DNA from: an uncultured Clostridium sp.
Lineage (GTDB): Bacteria; Bacillota; Clostridia; Lachnospirales; Lachnospiraceae
Direction: 5' to 3'
Length of the DNA stretch: 9,912 nt
Assembly (NCBI GenBank): GCA_902464345.1
Contig: CABQJA010000075.1
Location: 1-9,912 of the forward strand
Positions 5,955 to 9,912 of this stretch are shown here, piece after piece. The position numbers were made by a program, and so were the translations under genes. Position 1 is the stretch's first letter, and each line of letters opens with the position of its first letter. A model generated the notes under the pieces. That model had not been told where the DNA came from. It saw only the letters and a program-made list of their open reading frames with translations, and made no database searches.

Positions 5955-7343
5955 ATGGGTAAGAATATGAGTATGACAAAAGTGGTTATGCCGGAGCAGG
6001 AACCAAATGTCCGTAATAAGAATTTTGAGGAAGTTGCCCTGGGCTATACGAAGGAAATGGCAATGGAGGAAGCAGGCAGATGTCTGAACTGTCCAAAGAA
6101 GCCATGTATGAATGGATGTCCTGTTAATGTGCCGATTCCTGGATTTATTGAAAAGGTAGCAGAGGGTGACTTCGAGGCTGCTTATGAGATCATTACCAGT
6201 GAGAATGCATTACCTGCAATCTGCGGACGTGTATGTCCACAGGAAAATCAGTGCGAGGGTAAATGTGTACGCGGAATCAAGGGCGAACCGGTTGGAATCG
6301 GACGTCTGGAGCGGTTTGTTGCAGATTATCATATGGCAAATGCAACACCGGTACCTGCGGATATTGCAAGAAACGGTAAGAAGGTAGCGGTTGTAGGCTG
6401 CGGCCCTTCCGGACTGACCTGCGCAGGTGAGCTGGCAAAGAAGGGATACGATGTAACGATCTTTGAGGCACTGCATAAAGCAGGCGGTGTATTAAGCTAC
6501 GGTATTCCGGAGTTCCGTCTTCCAAAGGATCTGGTAGCCAGAGAGATTGAGAATGTAAAGAATCTGGGTGTAGATATCGAGACAAACGTAATTATCGGAC
6601 GTTCCATGACAATTGATGATCTGATGGCAGATGGTTATCAGGCTGTGTTCGTAGGTAGTGGAGCCGGACTTCCTCGTTTCCTGAATATCCCTGGTGAAAA
6701 CCTGTTAGGGGTATATTCTGCAAATGAATTCCTGACACGGGTAAACCTGATGAAGGCATATAAGTTCCCGGAGACTCCAACCCCGATCAAGGTAGGTAAG
6801 AATGTAGCGGTTGTCGGAGCCGGTAATGTTGCTATGGATGCAGCCAGAACAGCAAAGCGTCTGGGTGCTGAAAATGTATATATTGTATATCGTCGTGGCG
6901 AGGATGAAGTTCCTGCAAGAAAAGAAGAAGTACATCACGCAAAAGAAGAGGGCATTATCTTCAAGCTTCTGAACAATCCATGTGAGATTCATGGAGAAGA
7001 TGGCTGGGTAACCGGTATTGAGGTTGTAAAACAGGAATTAGGTGAGCCGGATGCATCCGGAAGACGTTCACCGGTGCCGGTAGAAGGTTCTAATTATGTA
7101 ATTCCGGTAGAGACCGTTATTATTGCGATCGGCCAGAGCCCGAATCCGTTGATCCGTCAGACAACCCCTGGTCTGGAGACACAGAAGTGGGGCGGTATCA
7201 TTGTTGATGAGGATACAATGAAGACCAGCAAGGATGGTGTATACGCAGGTGGTGATACCGTAACAGGTGCAGCAACCGTAATCCTGGCAATGGGTGCCGG
7301 TAAGAAGGCAGCAAAGGCAATTGACGAGCAGCTTTCCAAATAA
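5955..7343 (+). CDS. nfnB: NADPH-dependent glutamate synthase small-chain-like oxidoreductase, NfnB-like
   Basis: Large subunit of the NfnAB complex, annotated in many genomes as gltA (NADPH-dependent glutamate synthase). 462 residues: an N-terminal ferredoxin-like domain with two groups of Cys for [4Fe-4S] clusters (C43, C46, C51, C55 and C90, C94, C100, C104), an FAD Rossmann motif VAVVGCGPSGLTCAGEL (144-160), an NADPH Rossmann motif VAVVGAGNVAMDAARTAKRL (284-303) with YRRGEDEVPAR (312-322), and the closing FAD motif VYAGGDTVTGAATV (429-442). There is no glutamate synthase large subunit in the window; the immediate neighbour is the NfnA-like subunit two bases upstream, which argues for the bifurcating transhydrogenase role. 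The start at 5955 uses AGAGG (5941-5945), embedded in the end of the previous gene. An ATG at 5967 is a possible alternative. Confidence 0.9.
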   Translation: MGKNMSMTKVVMPEQEPNVRNKNFEEVALGYTKEMAMEEAGRCLNCPKKPCMNGCPVNVPIPGFIEKVAEGDFEAAYEIITSENALPAICGRVCPQENQCEGKCVRGIKGEPVGIGRLERFVADYHMANATPVPADIARNGKKVAVVGCGPSGLTCAGELAKKGYDVTIFEALHKAGGVLSYGIPEFRLPKDLVAREIENVKNLGVDIETNVIIGRSMTIDDLMADGYQAVFVGSGAGLPRFLNIPGENLLGVYSANEFLTRVNLMKAYKFPETPTPIKVGKNVAVVGAGNVAMDAARTAKRLGAENVYIVYRRGEDEVPARKEEVHHAKEEGIIFKLLNNPCEIHGEDGWVTGIEVVKQELGEPDASGRRSPVPVEGSNYVIPVETVIIAIGQSPNPLIRQTTPGLETQKWGGIIVDEDTMKTSKDGVYAGGDTVTGAATVILAMGAGKKAAKAIDEQLSK

Positions 7344-7392
7344 GAAAGATAAAGCGTATTAAGACATAGGAAAAGACGGATGGAGGAACGGC

Positions 7393-7902
7393 ATGATAGT
7401 AAAAGATTTTTATGAGGAGAAGGGCGTAGTTGCAAAGCCGAATAAACGGGGAATGATCAGTATGTGGGCGATGCTTGGATTGGCAATTGTGAGTCTGGTG
7501 GCAGCTTATTGGGTGATTGTAACTCTGGCGGTTGCAATTGTGGCGATCATAGCTTTTATTGTTATGTTCCGGGAGAGATATATAGAGTATGATTATTGCT
7601 TCTATAATGAAGAGATTGAGATTGCCAAGATTATGAACCGGAAACGGAGACGTACGGCAATCCAGTTTGAGATGAATAATATTCGACTGATCGCACCGGA
7701 GGGATCTATCCGTCTGGCGAATGAAAGAGAACGGTATCCGCAGATGCGTTATACGGATTATACATCCGTGGAGCCGACAAGCCCGGTATATGGCTTTGTA
7801 CTGGACTTAAAGGGTGTCAGCACTACAATTATGCTGGAGCCGACAGAAAGCATGATGGATCATCTGAGACAGCTGGTGCCGAATAAGATATATGAAGATT
7901 AG
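7393..7902 (+). CDS. Small membrane protein of unknown function, DUF6106-like
   Basis: 169 residues. A basic N terminus (KPNKRG) is followed by a hydrophobic stretch at about 21-59 (MISMWAMLGLAIVSLVAAYW, then VIVTLAVAIVAIIAFIVMF), long enough for two membrane helices in a tight hairpin. A soluble part of about 110 residues follows, with YIEYDYCFYNEEIEIAKIMNRKRRRT (62-87) and a hydrophilic end. This pattern (two helices, then an E-Y-x-Y-x-F-x-N-x-E-I-x-I-x-K-I strand block with a basic cluster) matches my memory of the DUF6106 family of Lachnospiraceae; function unknown. The start is fixed by GGAGG (7382-7386) six bases before the ATG. It follows nfnB by 49 bp with no terminator or clear promoter between, so it may be co-transcribed with nfnAB, but a functional link is not shown. 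Confidence 0.75.
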   Translation: MIVKDFYEEKGVVAKPNKRGMISMWAMLGLAIVSLVAAYWVIVTLAVAIVAIIAFIVMFRERYIEYDYCFYNEEIEIAKIMNRKRRRTAIQFEMNNIRLIAPEGSIRLANERERYPQMRYTDYTSVEPTSPVYGFVLDLKGVSTTIMLEPTESMMDHLRQLVPNKIYED

Positions 7903-7904
7903 AG

Positions 7905-7933
7905 TTGACATTGGTTTTTAGATTTGTTACTGT
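7905..7933 (+). promoter_or_regulatory. Promoter of guaB
   Basis: A perfect -35 TTGACA (7905-7910) and TACTGT (7928-7933) are separated by 17 bp. Transcription would start near 7940, giving a leader of about 100 bases before guaB. The -35 begins two bases after the stop codon of the membrane protein gene. Confidence 0.72.
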
Positions 7934-7943
7934 AAAAGATATT

Positions 7944-7966
7944 CATCTGCATTATCAGGGCAGATG
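7944..7966 (+). promoter_or_regulatory. Leader hairpin upstream of guaB
   Basis: CATCTGC (7944-7950) pairs with GCAGATG (7960-7966) around a nine-base loop, at the predicted 5' end of the transcript. No T tract follows, so it is not a terminator. The conserved core of a purine (guanine) riboswitch was looked for and not found. It may protect the 5' end or bind a regulator. Confidence 0.45.
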
Positions 7967-8019
7967 GCACCCCTTTGACGGGAATGACAGAATCATACAA
8001 ACAACAAGCAAGAGAAAAG

Positions 8020-8042
8020 AAGGAGAGTGAATGGAGAAATGA
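8020..8042 (+). promoter_or_regulatory. guaB ribosome binding site with overlapping three-codon mini-ORF
   Basis: AAGGAG (8020-8025) is ideally placed (five bases) for an ATG at 8031, which reads only Met-Glu-Lys-stop (8031-8042). Its stop TGA overlaps the guaB start as ATGA (8039-8042). The ATG of guaB itself is 13 bases from this site. Ribosomes may read the mini-ORF and re-initiate on guaB, or bind slightly off the optimum. Confidence 0.5.
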
Positions 8043-9490
8043 GTAAGATTATTGGCGAAGGAATTACCTTTGACGATGTATTACTGGTACCTCAGTATTC
8101 AGAAGTAATTCCAAATGATGTTATTCTTACTACAAGACTGACAAATAAGATTCAGTTGCAGATTCCATTGATGAGTTCCGGTATGGATACCGTAACAGAG
8201 CATCGTATGGCGATTGCAATGGCTAGACAGGGTGGTATTGGTATTATTCATAAGAATATGACCATTGAGCAGCAGGCAGAAGAGGTTGATAAGGTAAAGC
8301 GCTCAGAGAATGGTGTCATTACAGATCCTTTTTCATTATCTCCAGAACATACTTTAGATGATGCCGACAAGCTGATGGCAAAGTTCCGGATTTCCGGTGT
8401 GCCGATTACTGAGAATGGTAAGCTGGTTGGTATTTTGACAAACCGTGATTTGAAGTTTGAAACAGACTATACAAAGAAGATTAAGGAGTCTATGACAACG
8501 GAGAATCTGGTAACGGCCAGAGAGGGAATTACCCTGGAAGAGGCAAAGAGAATTTTAGGCAGTGCCAGAAAAGAGAAATTACCGATTGTAGATGAGAACT
8601 TTAACTTAAAGGGTCTGATCACAATTAAGGATATTGAAAAGCAGATTAAGTACCCGAATTCAGCAAAGGATTCTCAGGGCAGATTGCTGTGTGGTGCTGC
8701 AGTAGGTGTTACACCGGATATTCTGGATCGTGTCAGCGAGCTGGTAAAGGCTAAGGTAGATGTGATCGTAATCGATACGGCACATGGACAGTCAGCCAAC
8801 GTATTGAAGACATTAGGAATTGTTAAGAATGCATATCCTGAGCTTCAGGTAATCGTAGGAAATGTTGCAACTGCACAGGGAACCGAGGATCTGATCAAGG
8901 CCGGTGCAGATGCAATTAAGATCGGTATCGGACCTGGCTCTATCTGTACAACACGAATTGTAGCAGGTATCGGTGTACCGCAGATGACAGCAATTATGGA
9001 TGCATATTCAGTTTCACAGAAGTATAACATTCCGATTATTGCAGATGGTGGTATTAAGTATTCCGGTGATATTACAAAGGCACTGGCTGCAGGTGCGGAT
9101 GTTTGTATGATGGGTAGTCTGTTTGCAGGAACGGATGAGAGCCCAGGAGAATTCGAATTATATCAGGGAAGAAAGTATAAGGTATATCGTGGTATGGGAT
9201 CTATTTCTGCTATGGAAAATGGCAGTAAGGATCGTTATTTCCAGAGCAATGCCAAGAAGCTGGTTCCGGAAGGTGTAGAAGGAAGAGTTGCATACAAGGG
9301 AACTGTGGAAGATACTGTATTCCAGTTAATTGGTGGTCTGCGTGCAGGTATGGGTTACTGTGGATCTAAGAATATTGAAGAATTGCATGAAAAGGCAAGA
9401 TTTGTGAAGATTACATCTGCTTCTCTGAAGGAGAGTCATCCTCATGATATTCAGATCACAAAGGAAGCTCCGAACTACAGCGTAGAGTAG
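8039..9490 (+). CDS. guaB: Inosine-5'-monophosphate dehydrogenase
   Basis: Oxidises IMP to XMP with NAD+, the first committed step to GMP; cytosolic tetramer. The 483 residues match the bacterial length. Visible: FDDVLLVPQYS (11-21), MSSGMDTVTEHRMAIAMA (45-62), a pair of CBS domains (about 93-205) containing ISGVPITENGKLVGILTNRD and KLPIVDENFNLKGLITIKD, the NAD-side DTAHG (246-250), the catalytic loop GIGPGSICTTR with nucleophile C303, the IMP phosphate motif ADGGIK (335-340), MMGSLFAGT, and the mobile flap GSKDRYF with R399-Y400. An upstream GTG (8027) would add four residues but sits one base from the AAGGAG site, so the ATG at 8039, which matches the usual MSKIIGEGITFDDVLL start, is chosen. 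It has its own promoter, a leader hairpin and its own terminator, so it is monocistronic. Confidence 0.97.
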   Translation: MSKIIGEGITFDDVLLVPQYSEVIPNDVILTTRLTNKIQLQIPLMSSGMDTVTEHRMAIAMARQGGIGIIHKNMTIEQQAEEVDKVKRSENGVITDPFSLSPEHTLDDADKLMAKFRISGVPITENGKLVGILTNRDLKFETDYTKKIKESMTTENLVTAREGITLEEAKRILGSARKEKLPIVDENFNLKGLITIKDIEKQIKYPNSAKDSQGRLLCGAAVGVTPDILDRVSELVKAKVDVIVIDTAHGQSANVLKTLGIVKNAYPELQVIVGNVATAQGTEDLIKAGADAIKIGIGPGSICTTRIVAGIGVPQMTAIMDAYSVSQKYNIPIIADGGIKYSGDITKALAAGADVCMMGSLFAGTDESPGEFELYQGRKYKVYRGMGSISAMENGSKDRYFQSNAKKLVPEGVEGRVAYKGTVEDTVFQLIGGLRAGMGYCGSKNIEELHEKARFVKITSASLKESHPHDIQITKEAPNYSVE

Positions 9491-9499
9491 AATAGAAGC

Positions 9500-9536
9500 A
9501 ATAAAATAAGTCGTGCATTGCACGACTTATTTTATT
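9500..9536. terminator. Bidirectional intrinsic terminator between guaB and the convergent small gene
   Basis: A perfect 17-bp stem, left arm 9500-9516 and right arm 9520-9536, with a three-base loop ATT. The outer part is A/T (AATAAAATAAG / CTTATTTTATT) and the core TCGTGC / GCACGA, so each strand shows a GC-containing hairpin followed by a T-rich run. It starts ten bases after the guaB stop and lies 58 bp beyond the stop of the - strand gene, so it can serve both. Confidence 0.9.
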
Positions 9537-9594
9537 ACCTGTAAATTCAATTCAAACGGTTGCTAACCATATGGATAAATAAGAACTAAGTAAC

Positions 9595-9828
9595 TTATGG
9601 TTGTAAAGGAGTCATTTTAAGACCTTTATACATCTTTGTATATAAGCTCTTCTCATCCTGGTAGAGAACAAACCCACGAGAACCATCTTTTACGATGTAA
9701 GCGTACTTATTCTTTTGAACATTCATATATAAAACCTCGTCAACGTTCAATTCCTTCGCCTTTGCTTTGGCGGTGTACACGTTTACTGGTTCAAGTTTGA
9801 ACTTTTTTACTGCTTCCTCTACGGTCAT
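9595..9828 (-). CDS. Small protein of unknown function (77 aa)
   Basis: I do not recognise this family. The 77 residues are soluble and basic, with no signal peptide, membrane segment, Cys pair or clear enzyme motif. The first 28 residues (MTVEEAVKKFKLEPVNVYTAKAKAKELN) look helical and Lys-rich; the rest looks like a beta-rich small domain (DEVLYMNVQKNKYAYIVKDG, then GFVLYQDEKSLYTKMYKGLK). It is judged real because a perfect AGGAGGT (9836-9842 on the - strand) stands seven bases before its ATG, it has its own reading frame with no competing gene, and a bidirectional terminator lies past its stop. The composition is AT-rich like the surrounding intergenic DNA. The protein could be a small nucleic-acid-binding or regulatory protein, but nothing in the sequence settles this. 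Upstream, 9843-9912 is AT-rich and has no clear promoter. Confidence 0.75.
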   Translation of the reverse strand: MTVEEAVKKFKLEPVNVYTAKAKAKELNVDEVLYMNVQKNKYAYIVKDGSRGFVLYQDEKSLYTKMYKGLKMTPLQP

Positions 9829-9859
9829 AGCTATTACCTCCTATGAAAATTTGTATCTT

Positions 9860-9873
9860 TGTACATTCGTACA
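9860..9873. repeat. Short inverted repeat upstream of the - strand gene
   Basis: TGTAC (9860-9864) and GTACA (9869-9873) are separated by ATTC, about 32 bp upstream of the start of the 77-aa gene. It could be a small operator or a leader hairpin. Five-base arms are short enough to occur by chance. Confidence 0.3.
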
Positions 9874-9912
9874 TCATTATGTAATTCGCTATTGATACTT
9901 CTTTGATAATAG

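Noticed and set aside
7934..8026. Guanine/purine riboswitch in the guaB leader
   Set aside because: The conserved three-way-junction core and paired loop motifs of the purine aptamer are absent.
8027..8038. GTG start for guaB giving MNGE before MSKII
   Set aside because: The GTG is one base from the AAGGAG core, too close for initiation, and family members begin at the downstream Met.

Overview
The window looks like a chromosomal segment of a low-to-moderate GC Firmicute, most likely a gut-type Lachnospiraceae (Clostridia). The grounds are the strong AGGAGG-type ribosome binding sites, a CIRCE-controlled groESL operon, an NfnAB-type flavoprotein pair typical of anaerobes, and the overall protein flavour; the genus cannot be fixed from the sequence alone. 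Almost all genes lie on the + strand. There is no rRNA, tRNA, CRISPR array, transposase or phage gene.

Layout. (1) Positions 1-2083: the right part of a CIRCE (HrcA operator), then groES and groEL, closed by a strong intrinsic terminator. (2) 2084-2295: a short non-coding stretch holding two identical 45-bp direct repeats, followed by a near-consensus promoter. (3) 2296-3582: a two-gene unit of poorly known genes, a small Cys-rich HExxH protein and a helix-turn-helix protein fused to a KDPG-aldolase-like domain that lacks the catalytic residues. (4) 3647-5006: thyA-dfrA, the dTMP/folate pair, with a hairpin just before it. (5) 5131-7343: a flavin/[2Fe-2S] reductase subunit and a glutamate-synthase-small-subunit-like oxidoreductase, together an NfnAB-like complex. 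A small two-helix membrane protein follows at 7393-7902. (6) 8039-9490: guaB (IMP dehydrogenase) with its own promoter, a leader hairpin and a three-codon mini-ORF overlapping its start codon, closed by a 17-bp-stem terminator that should work in both directions. (7) A convergent 77-codon gene of unknown function on the - strand at 9595-9828.

How the genes relate. groESL is heat-shock controlled proteostasis. thyA-dfrA regenerates tetrahydrofolate after dTMP synthesis. NfnAB would balance NADH, NADPH and ferredoxin pools. guaB commits purines to GMP. These are core functions; the unfamiliar material is the HExxH protein / pseudo-aldolase regulator pair, the repeat element beside it, the guaB leader and the orphan 77-aa protein. 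I see no convincing evidence of a wholly new system; the HTH-pseudo-aldolase pair is the best candidate for undescribed biology.
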